Shown one piece after another: positions 8,354-18,530 of a stretch of 64,000 nt of DNA. The notes under the pieces are model-generated. The model was not told the origin of the DNA. It made no database searches and saw only the letters and a program-made list of their open reading frames with translations. Position 1 is the stretch's first letter, and each line of letters begins with the position of its first letter. Made by a program: the position numbers and the translations under genes. This DNA is from Azotimanducus sp963663145 (lineage in GTDB: Bacteria > Pseudomonadota > Gammaproteobacteria > Pseudomonadales > Azotimanducaceae), in NCBI GenBank assembly GCA_963663145.1, contig OY760134.1, positions 744,001 through 808,000 on the forward strand, written 5' to 3'.

Positions 8354-9703
8354 CTAATTCGCACCAATCACGGAGAACTTGGTGTCGAAGCTGTTCAAAT
8401 GATCATGCAAGGGTTGCGTTTGAGCTAGGAACAAGGTCATTTCAGTCTCGGTAATGGCCGTGTCACGCACCACGGCAACCTTGCGTGGGTCCATGTGGCG
8501 ACCGTTCTCAATGTACTCGTAATGCAAGTGCGGTCCGGTAGCCCAACCTGTTGATCCCACGTAGCCAATGACATCTCCTTGCGATACTTGAGTGCCCGCC
8601 TTGATGCCGCGAGCGAAACGCGAAAGGTGCAAATACCGTGTTTCTATACCGTTGGCATGTTGAATTTCGATGTAGTTGCCGGACGATGACTTGTGAGCGA
8701 CTGTTTGCACCCTGCCTCTGCCGGCCGCCTTCACAGGTGTGCCCGAAGGCGCTGCATAGTCCACGCCCAAATGCGCACGAACCCTATTGAACATTGGGTG
8801 TGCGCGCTTATAACTAAACGCGGAACTCACCCTTGTGAAGTCAAGGGGCGCTCGTAGGAAGGCGCCCCGCAAGTTCTTCCCGTCGGGGGTGTAGTAAGCC
8901 TTTTCGCCAGTCTCGTCAATGAAGCGAATCGCGATGTGGCGCTTGCCCCGATTGGTGAAGCGAGTCGCAAGGATGTCGCCATAGCGGTGGAATTTGCCAT
9001 GCAGATACTCGGATTCATACAGAAGTTCGAAGGTATCTCCGGCACGAACATCGAGCACGAAATCTATGTCCCAGCGAAAAATTCTCGACAGACGCAGAAT
9101 GATCTCGTCTCCGAGCCCCCCGCGTTGACCGGCAATAAAGAGATTGTTGACGATGGTTTCAGAAGCGTATTCGATTCTGACTTCCGGCTCGATTGTCTCG
9201 ACGTTGAGTTGGAAACTCTGTTGACCCGGCAGTCGTACCCATTCAATCGAATTGGCCGCATCCCTTTCGATTCTCAGAATGCGAAGCGTTCCGTCCTCAT
9301 GAATACCTATCTCGACCCATTGCCCCGGAAACACGCGGCGCAACTCGGCAGCCTGACTTCCGCCACGAAGCAACTCCTGCAATTCGCCGGGCGCCAATCC
9401 GAGCTGGTCAAGAATCGTGGATATGTTGTCACCGGGTTTCACCTGCACCCGCTTGGACTGTTGGGCGGGAGGCGACTCTTGCATCGCAATGGTGGTTGAT
9501 CGGGAGATCGGCCCTTCGTAAGCATCCGCCATCTCGCCGGGATGCGCCTGAAGCTCGCCTTCCGGCATGGCATTGGCTTCTTCAGAGAAGGGAGAACAGG
9601 CTGTGAGCAGTCCCGAGCAAAGGCTTGCCAGCAGAAGCACCCTGCAATAGTCTACGGCGGGTTGGTGCGCAGACACGTTCAAGTTGGAAAGTGCTGATGT
9701 CAA
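8354..9703 (-). CDS. M23-family murein endopeptidase, putative lipoprotein
   Basis: A 449-residue envelope protein with a hydrophobic leader ending in a lipobox-like LLTAC (Cys about 36). A LysM/OapA-like domain follows (VKPGDNISTILDQLGL). The C-terminal LytM (M23) domain has the zinc ligands intact: HLGVDYAAP and the HxH in GPHLHYE. This build matches MepM-like DD-endopeptidases that cut peptidoglycan cross-links during growth. It is transcribed divergently from tyrS, a common gammaproteobacterial neighbour. Confidence 0.9.
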   Translation of the reverse strand: MTSALSNLNVSAHQPAVDYCRVLLLASLCSGLLTACSPFSEEANAMPEGELQAHPGEMADAYEGPISRSTTIAMQESPPAQQSKRVQVKPGDNISTILDQLGLAPGELQELLRGGSQAAELRRVFPGQWVEIGIHEDGTLRILRIERDAANSIEWVRLPGQQSFQLNVETIEPEVRIEYASETIVNNLFIAGQRGGLGDEIILRLSRIFRWDIDFVLDVRAGDTFELLYESEYLHGKFHRYGDILATRFTNRGKRHIAIRFIDETGEKAYYTPDGKNLRGAFLRAPLDFTRVSSAFSYKRAHPMFNRVRAHLGVDYAAPSGTPVKAAGRGRVQTVAHKSSSGNYIEIQHANGIETRYLHLSRFARGIKAGTQVSQGDVIGYVGSTGWATGPHLHYEYIENGRHMDPRKVAVVRDTAITETEMTLFLAQTQPLHDHLNSFDTKFSVIGAN

Positions 9704-9843
9704 CTTCTTGCGCCTCGGCTTACACTTGGGTTATTTGAGAGAATTTTGTTGGGCAGATTGACAGTCAAGATAGTTTCAAGCCGGTTGATATCCCATTTAG
9801 CTTACTGGCACCGCCGGGGCGGAATCTCCAATACTAATACACT

Positions 9844-9894
9844 TTTCAGGAGAAGTTCGTGAATCTCGAATAAAAAGTCGTGAATCTCCTGAAA
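9844..9894. promoter_or_regulatory. inverted repeat with internal direct repeats upstream of tyrS
   Basis: TTTCAGGAGA (9844-9853) and TCTCCTGAAA (9885-9894) form 10-bp arms. Between them the motif TCGTGAATCTC occurs once near the left arm and is repeated near the right arm. It lies in the 246-bp divergent region between the M23 gene and tyrS, before an AT-rich stretch with a TACAAT box. It could be an operator or a leader hairpin. No regulator is known from the sequence. Confidence 0.4.
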
Positions 9895-9949
9895 GTAGTT
9901 GCGTTCATCAAGATTCGGTACAATATATTGTGGTAACAAATTCTAATCA

Positions 9950-11274
9950 ATGGCTTTTCAGGGAGCTTCAGTGAGCGGCGCCCAGATCGAGAGCTTGCAT
10001 GCGCGCGGGCTGGTTTCGCAAGTTTCTCAGCCTGAAAACTTTGCTCCGTGGCTTGAATCGGAATCACGGACACTCTATTGCGGGTTTGATCCAACATCCG
10101 CAAGCTTGCACATTGGGCACTTGCTGCCGACGCTCATGCTGCGCCGATTCCAGATGGCGGGGCACCGTCCGATCATCCTGGTCGGCGGTGCGACAGGGTT
10201 GATTGGAGACCCATCCTTCAGGGATGCGGAGCGATCCCTCAATTCTCGCGAAGTGGTCGAGGAGTGGAAAGCTGCCTTGGCGCATCAGCTTTCGTCCTTT
10301 GTGGATTTCGACGCCGGAGCGAACTCGGCGCTTCTTGTCGACAACCTGACTTGGACAGAGTCGCTCAACGTGATTCGCTTTCTGCGCGAAATTGGCAAAC
10401 ACTTCTCAGTCAATGCCATGCTGCAAAAGGAATCGGTGCGGGCGCGTCTTGATCGTGAGGGTGACGGTATTTCCTTTACCGAGTTCAGCTACATGCTTCT
10501 GCAATCCTTGGACTATCTGGAGCTTGCCAGACGCTACGACTGTGGACTCCAGATCGGCGGTAATGACCAATGGGGCAATATAACGCTCGGGGTGGATTTG
10601 GTGAGGCGGGAGTTGGGTAGGCAGGCCTTTGCGCTCACCATGCCCCTCTTGACGCGCTCGGATGGAAAGAAGTTTGGCAAGACCGAAGCTGGAGCGGTGT
10701 GGCTTGATCCCAAACTCACCTCGCCATACAACTTCTATCAATATTGGACCAATGTTCCCGATCAGGATGTCCTCCCCTACCTCAAGGCGTTCACCTTTCT
10801 CGATTCGGCGCAACTTGAGGAAATTGAACGAGAGCTGACTTGGCATCCCGAGCGCAGGCTTGCTCATGGATGTCTGGCGACAGAAGTCACGCGCTTGGTG
10901 CATGGCGATGTTGGACTCGCATCGGCCAAGCGTATCACTCACGCGCTTTTTCATGCCTCGCTCGACCAACTCACACAAGCCGATTGCGCGCAACTCGTTT
11001 TGGACGGAATACCGTTTGCGGAAGTTGCCAATGAAGGCGTCACCCTTGCCGAAGCTCTGGTAGTCACGGGCCTCGCCAACTCCAAAGGCGATGCGCGGCG
11101 TCAGGCGGTGGCGGCGGAATCAGCGTAAATGGGGCCGAGGCGGCGGGCGATGCGACGCTGGAACTGAAACCGTCTGAAGCGCTCTTTGGTCGCTTCCACC
11201 TGCTGCGGCGCGGGAAAAAATCTTGGGCGATGGTGCGCCATGGAGGTTCGCCCACGGCGACGCACCGAGCTTGA
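9950..11274 (+). CDS. tyrS: TyrS, tyrosyl-tRNA synthetase, frameshifted near codon 387
   Basis: A class I synthetase that charges tRNA-Tyr. Motifs are LYCGFDPTSASLHIGHL (HIGH), GGNDQWGNI and the KMSKS variant KKFGKTE. The uninterrupted frame stops at 11128 in the middle of the S4 RNA-binding domain. In the next frame the sequence continues as GGISVNGAEAAGDATLELKP and then LFGRFHLLRRGKKSW to a stop at 11272-11274, exactly the S4 tail of TyrS. One missing G near 11111 explains this. It is either a genuine mutation or a sequencing indel. GTG at 9971, preceded by GGGAG, is a good alternative start and fits E. coli TyrS better. Confidence 0.85.
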
Positions 11275-11424
11275 AGGATGCGAGCAGCTCTTTGGCATAT
11301 ACCCCACTTTTCGGCACTCAAAGGAGCGTGTTTTTGGAGCAACCCATGCCAATTCAATTGCTCCAACAGGTCGGCGCATGGGTCAGATGCCAAAACGAGA
11401 ATTGCTGGAACGACGCTCTGATAC

Positions 11425-11452
11425 TTGCAAGCCAAACTTATAAGCGTATAAT
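11425..11452 (+). promoter_or_regulatory. sigma-70-type promoter of the 16S rRNA gene
   Basis: TTGCAA (11425-11430), a 16-bp spacer and a perfect TATAAT (11447-11452) lie about 195 bases upstream of the 16S gene. The same arrangement precedes the 23S half of the rRNA genes. The roughly 370-base leader between tyrS and 16S holds no gene that I can support. Confidence 0.6.
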
Positions 11453-11484
11453 TGCGCTCCCTTAAGCCGAGCATTCTTGTTTGG

Positions 11485-11497
11485 CGATCTTTAAGAA
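11485..11497 (+). promoter_or_regulatory. boxA-like antitermination site in the 16S leader
   Basis: CGATCTTTAAGAA matches the rrn boxA consensus TGCTCTTTAACAA at 10 of 13 positions and sits 33 bases after the -10 box, where the Nus antitermination complex would load on a nascent rRNA leader. Confidence 0.55.
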
Positions 11498-11648
11498 TCA
11501 AGCAAGCCATTCGTGTGGGCGCCTGTGGGTTCCTCATCCGGTCCGCTTTTGGTCGGGGTGAATGGGGAATCCTTCAGGCACGCCTGTCAACGAAACACTT
11601 TGGGTAAATTGTTGGCTTTGGTCGACGGTTTGTCCCAAAAGAGAGTTT

Positions 11649-13201
<1,553 letters not shown>

Positions 13202-13504
13202 CACAACCTCTCCCATAGTCGAAAGACGTGTTTAAAATCATGTCGAAAGACTATTCGGGAGACATGTTGGCGAGCGCCTCTATGGGTTGATCTTGGAACT
13301 TCCGAGATGCTCTCTACAGAGGCACAGTCAACAAAAAGCAATGGCGAGTCTCTGGGGTTTCCTTGAACTCACTCGCGCTCACACGAATGGCTTGTATTGG
13401 TTCTTGGCTCCCGCTGTATTTCTTCACTTTGCTCGTGCATTAGAGAGCTTTTGTTCGCTGCTCCGTGCGCGATACTGAATCTTCCTGCACTTTGAGGGAC
13501 TCAC
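13202..13504 (+). other. spacer after 16S with a long imperfect hairpin
   Basis: No gene is apparent here. At 13207-13256, CTCCCATAGTC can pair with GACTATTCGGGAG. The motif TCGAAAGAC occurs on both sides of the loop. The structure could be the 16S 3' processing stem or the site where the 16S transcript ends, but no T-run follows. No tRNA gene and no 23S-type boxA is present. Confidence 0.45.
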
Positions 13505-13924
13505 ATGTCTGAGGCCATTGCGGATAGGTTTGCCGTTCAAGACGTGATGCTGCGCTATGCGGCCAGTGTTGACGAACGAGATTTGGGCAGGTACCGAGAT
13601 TGTTTCGCCGATGACGTGGAAGTTCACGGATTTGGTGAGTCCACCTTCATCGGAGCGGACGCTTGGACAGATTACGTCAAGGCTGCCCTTGAGCCCTTTG
13701 GATCGACGCAGCACATGCTGGGTCCGCAGCTTGCTGAATTGAGTGGCGACCAAGCGCACTGCCGCACCGACGTGCAGGCTCTTCATTGCATGAAAGAACC
13801 GGAGGGCGAGGTGTTCACGCTTTGGGCGACTTATATTACTGACATGAAGCGCATTTCTGGCAAGTGGAAGATCACCCGTCACCAACTCGTACCCCGCGCT
13901 ACCAAACGCGAACAGATAGGCTGA
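13505..13924 (+). CDS. SnoaL-like (NTF2-fold) protein
   Basis: A 139-residue alpha+beta barrel protein of the SnoaL/NTF2-like type. The opening AVQDVMLRYAASVDERDLGRYRDCFADDV is the usual helix-helix-acidic start, and WKITRH closes the sheet. Such proteins include ketosteroid-isomerase-like enzymes and many of unknown substrate, so no reaction can be assigned. It begins about 300 bases after 16S on the same strand and may be read through from the 16S promoter. Confidence 0.75.
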   Translation: MSEAIADRFAVQDVMLRYAASVDERDLGRYRDCFADDVEVHGFGESTFIGADAWTDYVKAALEPFGSTQHMLGPQLAELSGDQAHCRTDVQALHCMKEPEGEVFTLWATYITDMKRISGKWKITRHQLVPRATKREQIG

Positions 13925-13950
13925 TCAACAAGTCCCTCACGGAGGAAAGC

Positions 13951-14499
13951 ATGGAAGGCGCCGAAACCGGCCGGGTGCAGGCGCATCGGGTCGCCGATCA
14001 ACTTGCGATCGAACAGGTGCTCGCCATGCACAGTCGTGGCGTCGACCGTGCTGATGAGACGATTCTCAAGTCGTGCTATTGGCCGGATGCCGAGGTTGAA
14101 TATGGCGGATTCAATGGCATGGCGCATGCGTTTTGCGAGGCGCTACCGATCGGCATTCGACGCTACGCCAACACGCAACACTGCCTTTCAAACATTGCGT
14201 TGGCGTTTGTGAGCGACACCGAGGCGCATGCGGAAACCTACGTCACCGCCCATCACTATCTGGTCGTGGAAGATGGTGCGGATGCCGAAATGACCTATCT
14301 TGGTCGCTACCTCGACCAGATGGAGAAGCGCGGCGACACTTGGAAGATCCGGCATCGCAAGGTGGTCATGGACTGGAATCAGAATGCGCAGGCGAGTGCC
14401 ATCTGGGAGGGGCCTCCGTTTGACGGCTTGGCGCGCGGTGATCGCGTACCCCTCGATCCCTTGTACGAGTTCTTGCGCCGGGAGGAGAGTGAGTCTTAG
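13951..14499 (+). CDS. SnoaL-like (NTF2-fold) protein
   Basis: A second, related NTF2-fold protein of 182 residues (ADQLAIEQVLAMHSRGVDRADETILKSCYWPDAEVEYG; WKIRHRKVVMDWN). The start is the ATG preceded by GGAGGAAAG; a longer frame upstream overlaps the first SnoaL gene. The second product resembles the bile-acid/steroid dehydratase-like branch in length and the WPDAEVEYG segment, but that is only a resemblance. Its 3' end overlaps the convergent EthD-like gene by 4 bases. Confidence 0.75.
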   Translation: MEGAETGRVQAHRVADQLAIEQVLAMHSRGVDRADETILKSCYWPDAEVEYGGFNGMAHAFCEALPIGIRRYANTQHCLSNIALAFVSDTEAHAETYVTAHHYLVVEDGADAEMTYLGRYLDQMEKRGDTWKIRHRKVVMDWNQNAQASAIWEGPPFDGLARGDRVPLDPLYEFLRREESES

Positions 14500-14843
14500 C
14501 CCGACGTAAATTCGTCCACCTGAAACAACTGGGTTTTGTCGCTCATCAAGAAATGTGCTTCGTCGGCGCGAATTTGTGACATCACCTCGGGCTCTCTGAG
14601 CCGTTTCCAGAACGCATCGAGGTCGTGTTGATTTTCAAACCAGAGCTCGGTGAGCACATCAAAGCTCAAGGAAAGAGGCTGTGTTCCGGTCGGTGCGTCG
14701 AGCTTCACGAAGCTTCGCCGGTACTCGGCGATCATCGGCAGTAGCTTTTGCACCAATGGCGCATGTGTTGATTCGTAATGTTCGATGAACGCCTCTCTGG
14801 AAATGTCCGGCTTTGCGGAGATGAGTGCGATGAGCTTGAGCAT
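14496..14843 (-). CDS. EthD-domain protein
   Basis: A 115-residue dimeric alpha/beta-barrel type protein. The opening LKLIALISAKPDISREAFIEHYESTHAPLV is the EthD family signature (helix with HYxxxHAPL). Members occur near oxygenases and degradative genes but rarely have a defined reaction. It faces the SnoaL pair and may be the last gene of the minus-strand pst/porin unit. Confidence 0.75.
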   Translation of the reverse strand: MLKLIALISAKPDISREAFIEHYESTHAPLVQKLLPMIAEYRRSFVKLDAPTGTQPLSLSFDVLTELWFENQHDLDAFWKRLREPEVMSQIRADEAHFLMSDKTQLFQVDEFTSG

Positions 14844-14935
14844 GGTGATGAGATGTAGGGCACGCGTGCAGAGATTCTATCGCGGATATTTCACCGGCGA
14901 CGAAGACTGCAAACCTCACATCTCATCGGCCCGCC

Positions 14936-16141
14936 TCAATAGCTGAATTTGAGATCCGCCTGTAGACGGTTGTAGTCTCGCTCCTTGCCCGCCGCTTCTC
15001 CCCGGTCTCCCAGGATGTAACGAAATCCAAGGCTCCAGTCACGGGCAAACTTGTAGCCGGCGAGCAGTGAGTGACCCTTGCCGTCGCTCGTTCCACCGGC
15101 GAAATCCGAGTCGGTGAACGCACCCACTACCGCATTCGCCTCCAGATCTTCGTAGACGTAGCCGACATTCCAGCGACCCGTATCTGACTTTCCGCGGTAG
15201 TCAAGCCCAATCGCATAGCCGTCGGAGAATTCGTCAGCATCCCTATTGGTGACATAGTCGGCGAACACTCGCAAGGGCCGCCCGGAAACTTCAAAGGTCG
15301 CGTCTGCAAAGACCTCGACGATTGAGAACCCGTAGAGATAATTTCCGTTCGCGTCGAGTTGATTGCCTTGTCCCTTGGTCGGAGTGAATATAGGTGTCCG
15401 ACCCTTGGCTTCACTGAACTTGTGGTAGCTCGCGCCAGCGCTGAACACATCATCACGATATCCGGCTTGAAGACCATACCAGATGGTGTCTGGGCCGCTG
15501 CCACGCTCCTCAACCCAGAATGCCGATGCGTTGGCGAATATTGAGCCGGTTTTCACCCTGAGCGCCAGCCCTTCCGGCCGAATATCGCCATCGAATATCA
15601 GATGATAGCCGCCGGGTCGGAAGAAGGGGTTGGACATTTTTCCTCCGGAGAATTGCAGGCCTTCGACAAACCTCCAGTCGAAGTGGGCGAGGTCGAGGCC
15701 GATCGCCTTTCTCGAGAAGCCTTGATCAAGGGATTGGTTACCGCTATCGTTGGCGTCGCCGCCGGTGGAAAGCCCGAAGCGTACCTTCACATCCTCATTG
15801 AGAGTCGCGGTCGCGTTGATCCGTGCCCTGATCCGGTGGCGGTGACGTAATTCGGCTGCTGCGTCATCGACCATCTCGTGTCGATACCTGAGGTCACCCG
15901 CAATACCCAGCCCCTGTGTCCAGGCGGGCACTTCCACCTGTGGGGCGGGCGAGGGTGCGACTTCTGCGCCCAAATCGACAGCTTCTAAGACCTGACCCGC
16001 CTCAATACGGGCGAGTCGCTCTTCGAGAAGCGCGATGCGAGCCTTGAGTGCCTCGATTTCTCCCTCTGCTTTCGGTTCGGCGTGTGCCGGCAAGATGGCG
16101 AGGCAATAGGCGCAGAATAGGATTGCAACAGATCTGTTCAC
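14936..16141 (-). CDS. outer-membrane porin (OprO/OprP-like putative porin)
   Basis: A signal peptide (ILFCAYCLAILPAHA) is followed by a short coiled coil (EIEALKARIALLEERLARIEAG), as in trimeric porins. A beta-barrel of about 320 residues then ends in an aromatic residue (ADLKFSY). Alternating amphipathic strands such as WSLGFRYILGDRG run to the end. Its place directly downstream of pstSCAB on the same strand suggests a phosphate-starvation porin. That role is inferred from context. Confidence 0.8.
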   Translation of the reverse strand: MNRSVAILFCAYCLAILPAHAEPKAEGEIEALKARIALLEERLARIEAGQVLEAVDLGAEVAPSPAPQVEVPAWTQGLGIAGDLRYRHEMVDDAAAELRHRHRIRARINATATLNEDVKVRFGLSTGGDANDSGNQSLDQGFSRKAIGLDLAHFDWRFVEGLQFSGGKMSNPFFRPGGYHLIFDGDIRPEGLALRVKTGSIFANASAFWVEERGSGPDTIWYGLQAGYRDDVFSAGASYHKFSEAKGRTPIFTPTKGQGNQLDANGNYLYGFSIVEVFADATFEVSGRPLRVFADYVTNRDADEFSDGYAIGLDYRGKSDTGRWNVGYVYEDLEANAVVGAFTDSDFAGGTSDGKGHSLLAGYKFARDWSLGFRYILGDRGEAAGKERDYNRLQADLKFSY

Positions 16142-16291
16142 AAGAGTATTCCTTAAAGTAAGTGGTCGGGTGTCCGGTTAAACGCGTTGCGCTTGTCGCT
16201 CAGTGAAATGCAATGGATGCCAGTCCTCATGAGCCCGAAACGCCTTCGGTGAGGCATGTGCGAATAGGTCAGGTACGCGAATGAAGCGTGG

Positions 16292-17191
16292 TCAGCCGAA
16301 TCTGCCGGTGATGTAGTCTTCTGTGAGTTCGTGACGGGGGTTGGTGAATATCTGGTTGGTACTGCCAACCTCGATCAGGCGACCGAGATGAAAGTATGCG
16401 GTGCGCTGGGAAACTCTGGCCGCCTGCTGCATCGAGTGGGTGATGATCACTATGGCGAACTCCTTCTTTAGTTCGTCGATGAGATCTTCGATACGCGCGG
16501 TGGCAATCGGGTCGAGGGCCGAGCAAGGCTCATCCATAAGAATGACCTCCGGTCGCACGGCGATGGTTCGGGCGATGCACAAACGCTGTTGTTGTCCGCC
16601 CGACAGTCCGGTGCCGGGTTCGTGTAGCCGGTCTTTCACCTCATTCCACAGGCCGGCGCCTTGAAGACTCGACTGAACAATGGCCTCGAGTTCCTCGGAG
16701 TCTCGCGCTAGTCCGTGAATTCTAGGACCGTAGGCGACATTGTCGTAGACGGATTTCGGAAAAGGGTTGGGCTTCTGGAACACCATGCCAACTTGGGCGC
16801 GCAACATCACAACATCAATATCCTTGGAGTGGATATCTTCGCCAAACAAGGAAACGTCGCCTTCGACACGAGCAGTTGGAATGGTGTCGTTCATACGATT
16901 GAGACAACGAATAAAAGTCGATTTGCCGCAACCGGAGGGTCCGATCAGCGAAATGACTTCGTTGCTTCCAATGTCCAAGTTGACATTGCGAATCGCATGG
17001 AGGTCGCCGTAGAAGACATTGAGGTTTCGAACCCGCACCACCGGGGAATCCGATTGAAATTCGCCCACGGTTTCCTCGGAATCCTGAACCGCCCGGATAC
17101 GGCTCACCGAAGGCGTGTCGGATCGCCCTGTGCTCTCGGTTCCAAGCGGAGTCTTCAGCAGATCAACCGCTATGGTGGGAATATTGCTCAC
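16292..17191 (-). CDS. pstB: PstB, phosphate ABC transporter ATP-binding protein
   Basis: The ATPase of the high-affinity phosphate importer. Walker A is GPSGCGKST, the signature LSGGQQQRLCIARTI, Walker B VILMDEPCSALDP, and the switch histidine lies in ITHSMQQAAR. At 299 residues it has about 40 extra N-terminal residues before the ATPase core compared with the E. coli protein. It is the last transport gene of a pstS-C-A-B operon. No phoU follows. Confidence 0.95.
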   Translation of the reverse strand: MSNIPTIAVDLLKTPLGTESTGRSDTPSVSRIRAVQDSEETVGEFQSDSPVVRVRNLNVFYGDLHAIRNVNLDIGSNEVISLIGPSGCGKSTFIRCLNRMNDTIPTARVEGDVSLFGEDIHSKDIDVVMLRAQVGMVFQKPNPFPKSVYDNVAYGPRIHGLARDSEELEAIVQSSLQGAGLWNEVKDRLHEPGTGLSGGQQQRLCIARTIAVRPEVILMDEPCSALDPIATARIEDLIDELKKEFAIVIITHSMQQAARVSQRTAYFHLGRLIEVGSTNQIFTNPRHELTEDYITGRFG

Positions 17192-17220
17192 GCATTCCTC
17201 CAGTTTACTTCTTATTTCTG

Positions 17221-18510
17221 TTACCAGCGCCGTTCGAAGCGCTTGCGCAGTAAAATGGCGGTGGCGTTCATCACAAAAAGGAACGCCAGCAGCACGAGAA
17301 TGGCCGCTGATGTTCGCTCCACGAACGCGCGTTCTGGGCTATCCGCCCAGAGGTATACCAGCACCGGCAAGGCAGTCGCGGGATCCAGCGGGCTCTCGGG
17401 CACATCAACGATGAAGGCGACCATTCCAATCATAAGCAGAGGCGCGGATTCGCCCAGCGCCCTGGCCATACCGATGATGGTTCCGGTCAACATGCCTGGC
17501 ATAGCCAGTGGCATCACATGATGGAGAATGGTCTGCATCTTGGATGCGCCGACGCTCAAAGCCGCCTCGCGAATGGAAGGCGGAACCGCGGTGAGCGCCG
17601 CCCGAGCCGCGATAATGACCACTGGCAGGGTCATGAGCGTAAGCACCAGCCCACCCACCAATGGTGCCGATCGGGGCAGTCCGAAGAAGTTGATGAACAG
17701 CGCGAGCCCAAGCAGTCCGAACACAATGGAAGGCACCGCGGCCAGGTTGTTGATGTTCACCTCGATCAGGTCCGTCCAGCGATTTTTCGGCGCGAACTCT
17801 TCCAAGTAGATGGCTGTCGCCACCCCAAGCGGGAAGGAAAGGACCAGTGTGACGAGAAGCATGTGGAAGGACCCCACGACGGCGCTCCAGAGCCCGGCCA
17901 TCTCGGGGTCGCGGGAATCGCCGGATGTGAAGAATCGTTTGTTCCACTTCTTGGAGATGGCCCCGTCCGCCTCAAGCGTATCGATCCACTGTAATTGCCG
18001 GTTGCTGACGCGACGTACTGATTCTTCCGCAAAGCGATCAATGTGTCCCTTGACCAGCATGTCCAGATCGTCATCGGCCAACACCCAAAGCTCGGTCGTC
18101 TGCCCCACAAGTGCCGGATTCTCAAGTACCTGATCCCTCAATTCGAATCCCGCCCCGGGGCTTAACAAAGCAAAGAGCTCACGAAGTTCGGCGCGACTGA
18201 TCACCTCGGGAAACCTCGCTCGAAGTGCGTCTCGAATCGGTCTTTGGTAGTCCGCGCGCCCCAGATCCTTTGAATCCCTATTGCCCTTAGGGTCAATTTG
18301 GGCGGCATTCAATTCGATTTCCAGCAGCAGATGAGTCTGAGAAAAGGCCGTGTAGCCATTGCCAATCAACGTGATGAAGAAAAACGCGAGAAATGCCAAA
18401 CCGACCAGCACGGCGGCAATGCCTGTAGAGCGAAAGAGACGTTCCTTCCGGTAACGCCTACTGATGCCGAGCGCCACTCGTTCCTTCACGCTGACCGCAT
18501 GGCTACTCAT
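17221..18510 (-). CDS. pstA: PstA, phosphate ABC transporter permease
   Basis: An inner-membrane permease with the conserved PstA core (GVATAIYLEEFAPKNRW, VPSIVFGLLGLA, the coupling-helix region EAALSVGASKMQTILHHVMP, GESAPLLMIG). It is long at 429 residues: between helix 1 (about 27-50) and the core there is a soluble insert of roughly 150 residues, seen in several proteobacterial PstA proteins. It starts 20 bases after pstC. Confidence 0.93.
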   Translation of the reverse strand: MSSHAVSVKERVALGISRRYRKERLFRSTGIAAVLVGLAFLAFFFITLIGNGYTAFSQTHLLLEIELNAAQIDPKGNRDSKDLGRADYQRPIRDALRARFPEVISRAELRELFALLSPGAGFELRDQVLENPALVGQTTELWVLADDDLDMLVKGHIDRFAEESVRRVSNRQLQWIDTLEADGAISKKWNKRFFTSGDSRDPEMAGLWSAVVGSFHMLLVTLVLSFPLGVATAIYLEEFAPKNRWTDLIEVNINNLAAVPSIVFGLLGLALFINFFGLPRSAPLVGGLVLTLMTLPVVIIAARAALTAVPPSIREAALSVGASKMQTILHHVMPLAMPGMLTGTIIGMARALGESAPLLMIGMVAFIVDVPESPLDPATALPVLVYLWADSPERAFVERTSAAILVLLAFLFVMNATAILLRKRFERRW

Positions 18511-18530
18511 GGTGTGCCTGACTTGGTGTT

